64,000 nt of DNA, from contig OZ018418.1 of NCBI GenBank assembly GCA_963969595.1, positions 315,001-379,000 of the forward strand, in the 5' to 3' direction. Of this stretch, positions 1-12,965 are shown piece after piece (positions within the stretch are counted from its first letter, which is position 1; the number at the start of each line of letters is the position of its first letter). A program made the position numbers and the translations under genes. This stretch comes from Neckera pumila. Taxonomy: Eukaryota > Streptophyta > Bryopsida > Hypnales > Neckeraceae. The notes beneath the pieces are model-generated. The model made no database searches, was not told the DNA's origin, and saw only the letters and a list, made by a program, of their open reading frames with translations.

Positions 1-3000
1 CTTGAACATAATTCACAGAGAGAAAGTAATTAACTACCATGCACTATAGTTTAAAGAATGAAAAACTAAAATGTCTTGAAATTAGAACGCAAAGACCGTG
101 AAAGAAGAAAACGTACAAGTTGTTTATAATCTAAACAGAAAGATTTTGTGAACGCTTTAAAATTAGAGCCCATATTTAAGAACATAGTTCACGAACAGAA
201 AAAAGTTAATTACCATGCCCAATAGTTAAAGAACCGTAAACTAAGATGTCATGAAATTAGAACGCAAAGAGCGTGAAAAAATAAATGTACAAGTTGTAAA
301 TAATCCAAATATAAAGATTTCGTGAATGCACTAAAATTAGAGTCCCATTTTCTTGAACATAATTCACAAATAGAAAAAAGTTAATTACCATGCCTTGTAG
401 TTAATGAACCAAAAACTTAAATTTCATGAAATCAGAACACAAAGACCATGAAAATAAAAATGTACAAGTTGTATATAATCCAAACATAAAGAATTCATGG
501 GCAAACAAAATTTAGAGCCCCGTATTTTTGAACATATTTCACAAACAGAAAAAAGTTCAATACCATGCCCTATAATTTAAAGAATCATAAACTTAAATGT
601 CATGAAATTAGAACACAAAGACCGTGAAAAAGAAAATGTACAAGTTGTAAGTAATCCAAACATAAAGATTTCGTGAGTGTACTAAAAGTAGAGCCCCATA
701 TTTTTGAACATTATTCACAAACAGGAAAAAGTTAATTACCATGCCTTGTAGTTAATGAACCAAAAACTAAAATTTCATGAAATAAGAACACAAAGATTGT
801 GAAAATAAAAATGCACAAGTTGCATATAATCCGAATATAATAAATTTGTGGGCACACCAAAATTAGAGCCGAATATTTTTGAATATATTTCACAAACAAA
901 AAAAAGATAATTACCATGCCCTGTAATTTAAAGAACCAGAAACTTAAATGTCATGAAATTAGAATGCAAAGACCATGAAAAACAACAACATATAAGTTGT
1001 AAATAATCCAAACATAAAGATTTTGTGAGCTCACTAAAATTAGAGCTTTATTTTCTTGAACATAATTCACAGAGAGAAAATAATTAATTAACATGCACTG
1101 TGGTTTAGAGAACCAAAAAAAGAAAATGTCATCAAATTAGAATGCAATGACCGTGAAAAAAAAAATTTACTAGTTGTGAATAATCCAAACAAAAAGATTT
1201 TGTGAATGCACTGAAATGAGAGCCTTATTTTCTTGAACATAATTCACGAATAGAAAAAGGTTAATTACCATGCCCTGTAGTTAAAGATCCAAAAACTAAA
1301 ATTTCGTGAAATTAGAATGCAAAGACTGTGAAAAAAAAAAGGTACAAGTTGTAAGTAATCCAAACATAAAGATTTTGTGAACGCTTTAAAATTAGAGCCC
1401 CATATTTAAGAACATAGTTCACGAACAAAAAAAAGTTAATTACCATGCCCTGTAGTTTAAAGAACAAAAAACTAAGATGTCAAGATATTAGAACGCATAG
1501 GGAGTGAAAAAATAAAATGTATAAGTTGTATATAATTCAAACAAAAAGATTTTGTGAACATTTTAAAATTAGAGCCTCATACTTAAGAACATAATTCATG
1601 AACAAAAAAAAAGTTAATTACCATGCCCTGTAGTTAAAGAACCAAAAATTAGAATTTTATGAAGTTGGAGCGCAGAGAGTGCAAAAGAAAAATAGTACAA
1701 ATTTTAAATAATCCAAACATAAATTTTATTGAATGCACTAAATTTAAAGCCCCATTTTTTTGAACATAATTCATGATTAGAAAAAAATTAAATGCCATGC
1801 CCTGTAGTTTAAAGAACCAAAAACTAAAATGTCATGAAATTAGAATGCAAAGACCGTGAAAACCCCCCCGCACAAGTTGTAAATAATCCAAACAGAAAGA
1901 TTTTGTGAACGCACTAAAATTAGAGCCTTATTTTCTTGAACATTATGCACAAATAGAAAATAATTAATTACCAGGCCCTGTAGTTTAAAGAACCCTAAAA
2001 CTAAAACCTCATGAAATTAAAACACAAAGTCCGTGAACAAAAAATTGCACAAGTTGTAAATAATCCAAACAAAAAGATTTCGTGAACGCCCCAAAATTAG
2101 AGCCCCACATTTTTGAACATAATTCACGAACAAAAAAAAGTAAATTGCCATGTCCTATAGTTTAAAGAATAAAAAACTAAAATGTCATGAAATTAGAACG
2201 CAAAGAGCATGGAAAAGAACAACGCACAAGTTGTAAATAATCCATACACAAAAATTTTGTGATAAAAAACAAAACTAGACCCCTGTATTTTTGAACATAA
2301 AGAAAGCAAAGAGCGCAAAAAAAAAAAAACGTACAAGTTGTAAATAATCCAAACATAAAGATTTCATGAACGCACTAAAATAAGAGCTCTATATTTTTGA
2401 AAATAATTCATGAATAGAAAAATGTTAATGACCATGCCCTGTAGTTTAAAGAATCAAAAACTAAGATTTCATGAAATTCAAATGCAATGACCGTGAAAAT
2501 ATAAATGTACAAGTTGTATATAATCCAAACATAAAAATTTCATGGGCGCACCAAAATTAGAGACTTGTATTTTTGAACATATTTCACAGACTAAAAAAAA
2601 GTTAATTACCATGCCCTGTAGTTTAAAGAACTTGAAACTAAAATGTCATGAAATTAGGGCACAAAGGGTGTGAAAAACAAAATGTACAAATTGTAAGTAA
2701 TCCAAACATAAATTTTTATTGAGCGCACTGAATTTAGAGCCCTATTTTTCTGAACATAATTCATGAACAGAATAAAGTTAATTACCATGCCCAGTAGTTA
2801 AAGAACCCAAAACTAAGATGTCATGAAATTAGAACGCAAGAGCGTGAAAAAAAAAATAAACAAGTTGTAAGTAATCCGAACATAAAATTTTTGTAAGCCC
2901 ATTAAAATCAAAGCCTCATTTTTCTGAACATAATTCATGATTAGAAAAAAGTCAATTACCATGCCCTGTAGTTGAAGAACCAAAAACTAAAATTTAATGA

Positions 3001-5348
3001 AATTAGAACTCAAAAAGCGTGAAAAAAAACCCACACAAGTTGTAAATAATCCAAACACAAAGATTTTGTGAATGTGCTAAAATAAGAGCCTTATTTTCCT
3101 GAACATAGTTCACAAAGAGAAAATAATTAATTACCAGGCCTTGTAGTTTAAAGAACAAAAACTAAAATGTCATGAAATTAGAACGCAAAGACCGTGAAAC
3201 AAAAAAACGTACAAGTTGTAAATAATTCAATTAGAAAGATTTTGTGAAGGCACCAAAATTAGATCCCCATATTTTTGAACATAATTCACGAACAAAAAAG
3301 GCTATTTAGTATGCTTCCTAGATATAGAACCAAAACTTAGAACCTCATGAAATTAGAATGCAAAGAGTGTGAAAAAAAAAATACACAAGTTGTAAATAAT
3401 CCAAACAGAAAGATTTTGTGAACGCACTAAAATTAGAGCCCCATTGTCACGAACAGAAAAAAGTTAATTACCATGCCCTGTAGTTAATGAACCCAAAACT
3501 AAAATTTCATAAAATTTGAATGCAAAGACCATGAAAATAAAAATGTTCAAGCTGTAAATAATCCAAATATAAAGTTTTTATGGGAACACAAAAATGAGAG
3601 CCCCATATTTTTGAACATATTTCACAAACAAAAAAGTTAATTACCATGCCCTATAGTTTAAAGAACCCAAAACTAAAATGTCATAAAACTAGAACACAAA
3701 GGGCATGAAAAAAAAATGTACAACTTGTAAATAATCCAAACATGAAGATTTTGTGAACGCACTAAAATGAGAGCCTTATTTTTTTGAACATAACTCACAA
3801 AGAGAAAAAAATTAATTACCAAGCCTTGTAGTTTAAGGAACCAAACACTAAAATGTCATGAAATTGGAACGCAAAGACCGTGAAAAAAGAAAACCTTCAA
3901 GTTGTAAATAATCCAAACATAAAGATTTTGTGGGCGCACAAAAATTAGAGTCCCATATTTTTGAACATATTTCACAGACAAAAAAAAGTTAATTACCATG
4001 CCTTATAGTTTAAAGAATAAAAAATAAGAATGTCATGAAATTAGAATGCAAAGATTGTGAAAAAAAGAATGTACAAGTTGTAAATAATCCAATTAGAAAG
4101 ATTTTGAGAAGGCACTAAAATTAGAGCCCCATATTTTTAAACATAGTTCACAAATAGGAAAAAGTTAATTACCATGCCCTGTACTTTAAAGAACCAGAAA
4201 CTAAGATGTCATGAATTTAGAACACAAGGAGCGTGAGAAAAAAAATGTACAAGTTGTAAACAATCCAAATAGAAAGATTTTGTGAACGCACTAAAATTAG
4301 AGCCCCATATTTTTTAACATAATTCACGAATAGAAAAATGTTAATGACCATGCCTTGTAGTTTAAAGAATCAAAAACTAAAATGTCATGAAAATCAAATG
4401 CAAAGACTGTGAAAATATAAATGTACAAGTTGTAAATAATCCAAACATAAAGATTTTGTGGGCGCACCAAAATTAGAGCCCTATAATTTTGAACATTTTT
4501 CTTGGACAAAAAAGAAGCTAATTACCATGCCGTACAGTTTAAAGAATCAGAAACTAAAATGTCATGAACTTAAAACGCAAAGGGCGTGAAAAAAAAAATG
4601 TACAAGTTGTAAGTAATTCAAACATAAAGATTTTGTGAGTGCACTAAAATTAGAGCCCCATTTTTCTGAACATAATTCATGATTAGAAAAAAGTTAATTA
4701 CCATGCCTTGTAGTTAAAGAACCAAAAGCTAAAATTTCATGAAATGAGAATGCAAAGAGCGTGAAAAAAAAATGTGCAAGTTGTAAATAATCCAAATATA
4801 AAGACTTTGTGAATGCACTAAAATTAGAGCCTTATTTTCTTGAACATAGTTCACAAAGAGAAAATAATTAATTACCATGCCCTGTAGTTTAAAGAACCAA
4901 AAACTAAAATGTCATGAAATTAGAAAGCAAAGTCCATAAAAAGAAAAATGTACAAGTTGTAAATAATCCAAATAGAAAGATTTTGTGAACGCACAAAAAC
5001 GAGAGCCTTATTTTCTTGAACATAATTCACAAAGAGAAAAAAATTAACTAACATGCCCTATAGTTCAAAGAACCAAAAACTAAAATGTCATGAATTTAGA
5101 ATGCAAAGACCCTAAAACAAAAAAATGTACAAGTTGTAAATAATCCAATTAGAAAGATTTGGTGAAGGCACTAAAATTAGAGCCCCATATTTTTGAACAT
5201 AATTCACAAACAGAAAAAAGTTAATTGCCATGCCCTATAGTTTAAAGAACCAAAAACTAAAATTTCATGAAATTAGAACGCAAAGACCATGAATAGAAAA
5301 ATGTACAAGTTGTAAATAATCCAAACATAATGATTTTGTGAATGCACT
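1..5348. repeat. Tandem satellite array, monomer about 176 bp
   Basis: About 30 head-to-tail monomers run from the left edge to about 5,348. The block TTAATTACCATGCCCTGTAG recurs near 31, 206, 382, 556, 732, 909, 1085, 1261 and onward, giving a spacing of 175-177 bp. Other blocks in each monomer are ATGTCATGAAATTAGAA, TACAAGTTGTAAATAATCC and TTTTTGAACATAATTCAC. Monomers differ from each other by many substitutions and small indels, so the array is old and not recently homogenised. It is cut by the window edge. A period of about one nucleosome plus linker is typical of plant centromeric or pericentromeric satellites; a centromeric role is only an inference. Short open frames here are not genes. 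Confidence 0.95.
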
Positions 5349-5399
5349 AAGAATCTAGGAAAAAAATTCAAAACAAAATCATTTAGTTTTCACTCATTA

Positions 5400-5995
5400 A
5401 AAATTTGTGAAATAGAAGTAGGTTCAAGATTGAGAAAAAATGAAATCATTAATAGCTGTAAGATAGGGTTGAAATATACTAATTTCAATGGTGACATTGT
5501 TCTAGCAAGAAATCTTAACCTTGTGAAACTTTTTTGGAAGTAAATTGTCAAATTTGAGTCCAGAAAGGACTCCCAGTCGTTCCAGAAGTTGTTTTTTCAA
5601 GAAGATGCTGTAATTGCTAAAAAACTCAGAGTGTCCATAATCTTTATAGTACAGAATTGAATTCAGCAAGTAAAGGGGAAAAAATCCAAATAAACTTAAT
5701 TTTAATTATTCCATAAATTATTAAGTAGGAGTAGATACAAAAAAAATCTAAAATATTAATATCTTTTATATGGAGTTTGAAGTAGCACTAATCCTAGTGG
5801 CAAGATTGTTCTACCCCAAAAATTAACCTTGTGGATCCTTTTTTTTAAATTGTAAAAATGGCGTTTAGAAAAGAATTTTACAACTCTGCAAGTTTTTTTC
5901 TTTAGGAAGATGCTCTAAGTGACCAAAAAACAAGATTGTCCATGACTTTCTTATAAAATATCCAAATGAAATGAATCAAAGCTTTTTAAAGAGCC
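5400..5995. repeat. Diverged direct repeat, period about 307 bp
   Basis: Two related AT-rich copies follow the satellite. The stretch around 5,490 (ATTGTTCTAGCAAGAAATC then TTAACCTTGTG) recurs near 5,797 (ATTGTTCTACCCC then TTAACCTTGTGGATCC). AAGAAGATGCT near 5,600 pairs with AGGAAGATGCT near 5,905. The copies are too diverged to be recent. No coding content is seen. Confidence 0.6.
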
Positions 5996-6928
5996 AAAAA
6001 AAAAACTATAAGAAAAAATTTAAAGGAAAGGGAAAAGTTCAGAGTTTCATATAGGGTTCTTATTCTATTTCAAATTCGACAACCAAAACCAACACGGCTT
6101 GCCCACAATATTTAGCAACTTTTTTATCCTTGAAATTGACAAATTGGAAACTTCCCAATGAATAATTCTAAAAAACAATGATGTACAAGTCATTTGAAAT
6201 TATAAGCACTCGTGGTACAAGTAGCGTTGGTGTTTCGGCCTTGAGGGCTCATGATTCAAACATCTTTTTTTTATAGGTTTCACAAGGTCATGATCTCTTA
6301 GAACAACAATTTCACTGTGGATACCAGCTATTACTGTGGCAATTCCCTCTACAATCTATTTACAGTTTAGAATTTTCTTTAATCCTAAATTAAATTCTAC
6401 AATTCTACCTAACAATTATTTAAGGGATGAAAAATAACTAATTTTTTTTTTCCTGATTTCTAATCACAATTCTTGATGAATGGAAAATAACAATTCTTTG
6501 AATTTTGGATGTATTTCCTTTCAATCGTTCTTTCAAACTGACACTTATAGGCTTGAAGGAATTAATGTTTTCTTTTGAAATAATCACATAAAATAAGTGA
6601 TGCAAAAAAGAAATCTTACAACAACATCCACTAATTGACATATGGATTTCTAAATTGGATACACTCAATAATTTGCAAGCAAACAATTCCAATCACATTG
6701 CAATCTAATATAGTACATAGTTTCCAAAACAAAATCAAGCTTCAAGATTTTGTACATAAAATTGAGCAGACTACATATACAATATTAGATTTACTTATGA
6801 GATTGCACATGGTAAGAAGTACTTTTATAGATTCATATACCATACTACAAAAATAGAGGCAAACAACAGGGCTTACATTTTCATTTCTTCCATGTGCTAT
6901 CCTCACCACAGGAACTCGTACACTCCTT
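5996..6928. other. AT-rich non-coding interval
   Basis: No domain, repeat or splice-bounded exon was recognised between the diverged repeat and the 3' end of the kinase-like gene. The short open frames on both strands are in AT-rich sequence and resemble nothing known to me. Confidence 0.5.
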
Positions 6929-8519
6929 CTATACAGTTGAGTCTTGAAAAAATGCTTTGGAGGGCTTTATGCACCATGGTGCAGCCATGAGCGAGTACGT
7001 CATCTCAATGCATGTCTGTCTCTTCTTTGGATCAGGGTTCACAAGTTGACCCAACTTATAAGCAAAAAACCTAGATCCGCCAACATTCTTGAATAGGTCC
7101 GGGTCAAAGTCAGTCATATCTCCAATCTTCATCCGTTCCTTCAACTTCTTAATAGAGTATGAGTCCCAGTGCTGTGTATATTTCCATGTTAATTGCATAA
7201 TCTCTATGCTTGTTTCGGAATTTTGGGGCCCATGTACATAGAGCAACTCCAGAGCCACCCACCAACGTTGCCGCTATTGTCATTCCCTCTCATCTACATC
7301 GGGGTAGCCGTAATGCGATGGGGCTTTTTCGTCAAAACGACTTGAAATTCTCCAATCACAAATCCCAATGTGGATTATGTCATTTGAATAATCAGGGAAA
7401 TGCAACATTGCATTCCTCGGAGACAAGCCATTGTGTAACACCAGAGACTTGTGTATGAGATGTGTCATGTACACTAGAGCCCACGCCATCTTTCCCTTGT
7501 GTCTTCAAAACAAGTCAACTTTTTTTTTTTCTCCTTCAAATGGTTCGTCAGCCGCTTCACTTTGTTCCATTCAAAACTCATTGGTACCTTGCTATCTTGT
7601 CCCCTCAACTCATCAAGGTTACCACCATTCCACCATAATGTGTATGCTTCCATAGTTCTTGAATGAATGGCAAAGAATTTAATTACACCAAGAATATTTA
7701 AGGGGCAGGCAAGGGCCTCTATGGACCGTTCCACCCTCGCGTCATGCATATTGTTTGTCTTTGGCAATTTTGCAGCAAGAGCAATGTATGGCGAGATTGT
7801 ATCCATCCCTTCAATGCGCACCTTACACACCTTTTCATGCCCACCTTCACGTATAAATCCAGTGAGGGCCACCACCTTTGCCAAATGAGAGATCCATGTC
7901 ACAAACAATCCACCATCTCGCTGAAATGCCGCAAGGGTAGTGTTATTTTTCCACTTGACTAATTGATTTTTCCCCTTACTGATTGTTTTGATAGTTTCTT
8001 TATTGTTGTCGCCCACCATTCCATCTTTAACACAAATTCCTTGGCTTGTTCACCTCCTGGATAGCTTGGCACTTGTGGGCGCATTTCTTCCATCAGCTTC
8101 TTGGTATTGAATATGCATTGCTTGATAACGTCATCCAACCAGGCGTATAGTTTGTCAGCATAAGTGAAGTCCACATCGTTAAAAGCCTGGGATCCTTTGC
8201 CATTGCTTTGTATTAAAATTGTCAAATCATCCGTCAACTTCACGCTGCCCATTGTTGGATCCCTTGAGTATGTAGACTCCAAGAATTCCACACTCTTTCC
8301 CTCATACCATTGCAAACACACTTTGTATGCATACTTTGTATACTTTGAAGGAAGATACGTTGGATCCCTATAATGTGCTGATTGCTTATTTTTCTTCCTC
8401 CCTTGGGGAAAACTCCCCATTGCCCGACCTGTAGATATAGGCACTTCAAAGTTCTCTACATCATTCGGATCCCAAGGAGATTCCTGCCTTGTGCTACTAC
8501 CTTCCCTTGGATTAGACAT
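6929..8519 (-). pseudogene. Kinase-like (pseudokinase-type) protein, frameshifted
   Basis: Four overlapping minus-strand pieces join end to end: 8519-7959, 8019-7474, 7489-7280 and 7258-6929, together about 530 codons. The first starts with ATG and encodes an N-terminal region without a recognised domain. The second holds a kinase N-lobe-like part, including GGHEKVCKVRI and a hinge-like NILGVIKFFAIHSR. The third has HNGLSPRNAMLHF, which lines up with the catalytic loop HxDLxxxN but has Gly for the catalytic Asp, followed by IGICDWR where DFG is expected. The fourth begins with VALELLY, like the APE region. Kinase family membership is a motif judgement. Loss of the catalytic Asp argues against phosphotransfer even before decay. 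At least two frameshifts and a stop between pieces three and four break it. A GC-rich motif cluster lies directly upstream. Confidence 0.65.
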
Positions 8520-8685
8520 GGAGCTTGTTCAAAACAATCGATGTGGGTTTGGACTAAATCGTAGATAAAAAGGGCAAAAACTTGCCCCTCCTAATTCACC
8601 TCGGCCCACGAGCACACAGTCAACCACTTCAAGGTGGATGAAAGACAATGCGTAGAGCCAGGATTGGAGACTATGGGTGTGGGGA

Positions 8686-8955
8686 ACACTTAAGTACCCG
8701 AATTTGTCCAGAGGCGCATGCGGATGGTGGGAAGGAGGCGCGTACTGGTACAAAGCGATCACGCGTCCGGGTACTAGGCGACCGCGTGTCCGGGTTTAGA
8801 CGACCTCGAGTATGACGGTCGACCGCGGGTACAACGGGTGACCTCGGGTATGTGGGGATTGCGTTTGCTTCAGTTGTCCGGACTCGGTTGGGCGACTGCG
8901 GGTAATTCAGGCGACCGCACCTGTCTATGGCGACCGCGCCTAGGCAGCCATAGAC
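8686..8955 (-). promoter_or_regulatory. GC-rich motif cluster upstream of the kinase-like gene
   Basis: Copies of GGCGACCGCGGGTA-like words (minus-strand reading TACCCGCGGTCGCC) recur every 20-40 bp in DNA much richer in GC than its surroundings. The cluster begins about 170 bp upstream of the kinase-like start. Related words occur in five other places in the window: 10.84, 12.8, 49.9, 54.8 and 58.9 kb. Whether it is a promoter array or transposon subterminal repeats cannot be told from sequence alone. Confidence 0.55.
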
Positions 8956-9370
8956 CTTTGTTTTTGAATTTTTGGGATGGAACCAAGATGGCACTCATTT
9001 GAAATTTTGTGAAGTACAATATTTCTACATTCATCCATATTTTGGATAAAAAACACTATTCAATCAAAAATTTGCACTTTTTCATCAAAATTAGCCGACT
9101 TTGTCCACACTTTTGACAAAAAGGAAAAGTCTTAGGCAAAATTAAATTAATTTTCTCTGGCAAAAAATAGACATTTATTTTGAAATGATGCGATGTGGCC
9201 CTATTATGCCAAAAAATAAAGGGCTAATCGGATGTCCGCAGCACTCTTCAGCGTTTGCAGTTTATGGCGACCGACTGATTGAGGCTTTCTAACCGTATGG
9301 TAGGTCACCAAGGCATTCAAAAAAATCCACAATATAATGAAATATGGCATCTAATGAAGAGAGAGCACAC
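8956..9370. other. Non-coding interval
   Basis: AT-rich spacer between the motif cluster and the composite repeat block. Nothing recognised. Confidence 0.5.
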
Positions 9371-9649
9371 TTTCCAATACTTCTGCGTTTCTTAGATCCC
9401 CATGAAGTGATCTTGCATTAAATGTGGCATATAAGTTAATAGTGAATTATGATTGAGTGCACTTATAAAGGAACCCGAGGCCATCCTAAATCCAATGAAT
9501 TGTGTACCCTAAACATTTATTTGGGAAAAAAAATGATAAGTGGTTTCATACTTTTCCCTAAACATTTACATTTCAAAAGAATGGGAAGGAATTTCTTACT
9601 TTTTCCTCCACAAAAGCACAACACATGACTTTAAAATGTCCTTTCCAAA

Positions 9650-10300
9650 TTAAACTATAGTGTCCTTATTTTAATGTGAATTAGCAAAATTAACTCATGA
9701 TGGCTTGATTTTAGTTTCAAGTAGCAAAACTAAATCATGGTATCTTGATTTTAATTTGAAGTAGCAAAACTAAATCATGGTGGCTTGCTTTTAGTTTGAA
9801 GTAGCAAAATTGGCTTGATGCAGGTTTGAAGTGGCAAAATTTAAATCATGGTGACTTGATTTGAATGTAAAGTAGCAAAATTTAAATTATAGTGGCTTAG
9901 TTTTAGTTTCACGTACTAAAATTTAAATTATGGTGGCTTGATTTTGGTTTGAAGTGGGAAAATTAATCATGGTGCCTACATTTGAATGTGAAGTAGTAGA
10001 TGTAAATCATGGTGTCTTGGTTTTAGTTTGAAGTACCAAAATATAAATCATGGTGTGTTGCTTTTAATGTGAAGTAGCAAAATTTAAATTATGGTGTCTT
10101 GATTTGAATGTGAATTAGCCAAATTAAATCAGAGTAGCTTGCATTTAGTTTGAAGTAGGTGAATTAAATCAAGGGGGCTTGGTTTTATTTGTGAAGTATC
10201 AACATGAAAACATGGTGGCTTGGATTTTATTTGAAGTGCACAAAATGAAATAATGATATCTTGATTTTAATTTGAAGTAGCAAAATTAAATCATGTAAAA
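9650..10300. repeat. 41-bp minisatellite array, block 1
   Basis: About 16 degenerate units, each built from TTGATTTTAGTTTGAAGTAG, then CAAAATTTAA, then ATCATGGTGGC. Units vary in length by a few bases, so there is no conserved reading frame. Confidence 0.85.
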
Positions 10301-10589
10301 CTTGGTTCTAATGTGAAGAAACAAAATCAAAATCAAAATCAAATCGTGGCTGCACTCAAAATGTCATTTATCCACCCTCTCCACGCAAAAAAATGTCAAG
10401 CCAAGGTGTGATTGTAAATAAGCAGCAAATATAATTTGCTTGTGAAGAAGCAAGTGATGAATTTTGAGGGTTTGGAGGAATCCCGCTTCAAAACTCGAGA
10501 CTGTCCCTTCCAAGCCTCCCATTTCATCACCTCCCCCCATAAGTATATTGTGATCTCCACCCAAGTACAAACACAAATTGATTGGACGC

Positions 10590-10752
10590 TTTTTTTTTTT
10601 TTTTTTGTATGGTTGGCTACCATAACCAAACCAAATCCCACAACCAAGGGGGTGACATCACCAAACAAGGCAGAGGATGTCATTGGAAATCAAACTGTTG
10701 ACCACCTCAAACTCAAATGAATTCTAAGAAGCCCACCACTTACGGCCATGCC
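10590..10752 (-). mobile_element. tRNA-derived SINE-like unit, copy 1
   Basis: Read on the minus strand it has GGGCATGGCCGTAAGTGGTG, which fits a Pol III A box (TGGCNNAGTGG). About 50 bases on comes CAGTTTGATTTCC, a degenerate B box, and the unit ends in a long A run (the T run at 10,590-10,606 on the plus strand). This is the layout of a plant tRNA-derived SINE of about 160 bp. The same unit sits at the same place in block 2, so both copies spread by block duplication and not by separate insertion. No target-site duplication was found. Confidence 0.6.
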
Positions 10753-10837
10753 CTCGTGGTACTACAAAGCCACCTTGGTCCCACTCAAGCGGACCTTATT
10801 CATGAGTTCATAGTTTTCTTATAGCCTGGTTTCTGCA

Positions 10838-11080
10838 CCCGAAGTTGCTTAAGTTGAAGTCGCCTACCAGGCGAGGTCGCCTAAGCCAAGGTCGCCCTTG
10901 ATAACCAAGGTCCAGAATTACTCGAAGTCATTCCACCCGAGGTTGGCGAACCCGTGGTCGCCAACAGACCTCTGAAACCAAGTTTGATCAAACAAAGACG
11001 AACTTTTGTACCCGAGGTTGCACCTTATACGAGGTTGCCCTTCAAGCGCGGTCACCCAACACCCGAGGTAGCCAATGTCC
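10838..11080 (+). repeat. ACCCGAGGTCGCC-type motif cluster, block 1
   Basis: Words such as CCCGAGGTTGGCG, GAGGTCGCCTAAGC and CCCGAGGTTGC recur in plus orientation at 20-35 bp spacing. It is homologous in position to the cluster at the end of block 2. Confidence 0.7.
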
Positions 11081-11279
11081 GTTTTTGTTTACACTTATGA
11101 AGGAACCCGAGGCCATCCTAAATCCTATAAATTGTATACCCTAAACATTTACCTGGGAAAAAAAAATGGGAAGGAATTTTGTACTTCCCTCTAAACATTT
11201 ACACAAAAAGAAAATGTGAAAAGATTTTGTACTTTTCCCTCCACAAAAGCACAACACTTGAATTTGAAATGTCCTTCCT

Positions 11280-12270
11280 AAATTAAACCATCATGTCCTT
11301 CATTTTAATATGAAGTAGTAAACTTTAAATCATGGTGGATTGATTTAATTTTGAAGTAGTCTAATTTAAGTAATGGTGGCGTGAATTTAGTTTGAAGTAG
11401 CAAAATTGAAATAATGCTGGCTTAATTTTAATAGTGGTGCTTCAAAAATTAAATCATGGTGGCTTGATTTTAGTTTGAATTAGTCTAATTTCATTAATGG
11501 TGGCTTGCTTTTTGTTTGAAGTAGCAAAATTTAAATCATGGTGGCTTGGTTTTAGTTTGAAGTAGTCTAATCTAAATCATGGTGAATTGATTTTAGTTTG
11601 AATTAGTCTAATTTGATTCATGGTGTCTTCCTTTTAGTTTGAAGTAGCAAACTTTAAATCATGGTGGATTGATTTAATTTTAAAGTAGTCTAATTTAAAT
11701 TTTGGTGGCTTGGTTTTAGTTTGAAGTAGAAAAATTTAAAGCGTGGTGGCTTGATTTTAGTTTGAAGTAGGAAAATTTAAATCATGATATCTTGATTTTA
11801 ATTTGAAGTAGCAAAATTTAAGTAATGGTGCGTGAATTTAGTTTGAAGTACCAAAATTAAATCATAGTGGCTTCCTTTTAGTTTGAAGTAGCAAAATTTA
11901 TTCATGGTGACTTGCTTTTGGTTTGAAGTAACAAAAATTAAATCATGATGGCTTGGTTTTAGTTTGAAGTAACAAAAATTAAATCATGGTGACTTGGTTA
12001 TCGTTTGAAGTACATAGTACAAAATTTTTTTCTAAGTGAATTGATTTTAGATTGAAGTAGTCTAACTTGAATAATGGTGGATTGGTTTTAGTTTAAAGAA
12101 GTCTAATATGAGTAATTGTGGCTTGATTTCAATTTGAAGTAGCAAAAATTGTGTAATTGTGGCTTGATTTTAATTGAAGTACGAAAATTTAAGTAATGGT
12201 GTTGTGAATTTAGTTTGCAATAGCAACATTAAATCATGTAAAATTTGGTTCTAATTTGAAGAAACAAACT
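11280..12270. repeat. 41-bp minisatellite array, block 2
   Basis: About 24 degenerate 41-bp units of the same kind as in block 1. Some carry GAAGTAGTCTAATTT in place of GAAGTAGCAAAATTT. Both variants also occur in block 3. Confidence 0.85.
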
Positions 12271-12559
12271 CAAAATCAAATCATGGTTGTACTCCCCGTC
12301 CAAAAAAAACGTCAAGCCAAGGCATGATTGTACATGAGCAACAAATATTATTTGCTTGTGAGGAAGCAGGTTTTGAATTTGAGGGTTTGGAGGACACAAT
12401 TTCAAATTTCGAACGAAGATGTTTGTGGTTATATGGTATTACAAATATACCGCTCCGAAACTCAAGATTGCCCCTTCCAAGCGCTCCATTTCATCACCTC
12501 CCCCCTCCACAAGCAAATCGTGATTCCCTTCCAAATACAAACACAAATTGATTCGATGC

Positions 12560-12724
12560 TTTTTTTTTTCTTGTATGGTTGGCTACAACAACCAAACCAA
12601 ATTCCACAAACAAGGGGATGACATCACTAAACAAGGCAGTGGATGTCACCGGGAATTGAACTATTGACCACCTCAAACTCAAATCAGTTCTAAGAAGCCC
12701 ACCACTTATGGCCATGCCCCCAAG
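12560..12724 (-). mobile_element. tRNA-derived SINE-like unit, copy 2
   Basis: The better preserved copy. On the minus strand GGGGCATGGCCATAAGTGGT (A-box-like) is followed by TAGTTCAATTCCC, close to a B box (GGTTCGANTCC), and the unit ends with an A-rich run. Its flanks match those of copy 1, so it arose by duplication of the block. Confidence 0.6.
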
Positions 12725-12799
12725 GTACTACAAAGCCACCTCGGTCCCACTCAGGCTGACCTTACTATTGCATTTTCATGAGTTCATGGTTTTCTTATC

Positions 12800-12965
12800 G
12801 CCTGGTTTCTACACCCAAGGTCACCCAAGCCGAGGTTGCCTACCAGGCAAGGTTGCCCTTGATAACTAAAGTCTAGAATTACCTCATTCCTGGACCCAAA
12901 GTCGCCCTATCCAATGTCAACAAGCCCGTGGTCACCACACCTGAGGTCGCCAACGGACCTTTGAA
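12800..12965 (+). repeat. ACCCGAGGTCGCC-type motif cluster, block 2
   Basis: Repeated words ACCCAAGGTCACCC, GCCGAGGTTGCC and CCTGAGGTCGCC, diverged from those of block 1. Confidence 0.65.

Larger units (their letters stand above)
9371..11089. repeat. Composite repeat block, copy 1
   Basis: The order of parts is: a head with CTGCGTTTCTTAGA and GTGATCTTGCATTAAATGTG, a second head with ACTTATAAAGGAACCCGAGG, a 41-bp minisatellite (9,650-10,300), a unique tail (10,300-10,830) holding a SINE-like unit, and a GC-rich motif cluster (10,838-11,080). The same order repeats directly downstream as copy 2, and the head plus array recur at 50.04-51.55 kb. The block behaves as one duplicated unit. No transposase is inside, so if it is mobile it is non-autonomous. 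Confidence 0.75.

Noticed and set aside
732..917. Open frame of 61 codons within the satellite, and a similar one at 4,324-4,509
   Set aside because: Both are made of satellite monomer sequence and differ only by the mutations of their monomers.
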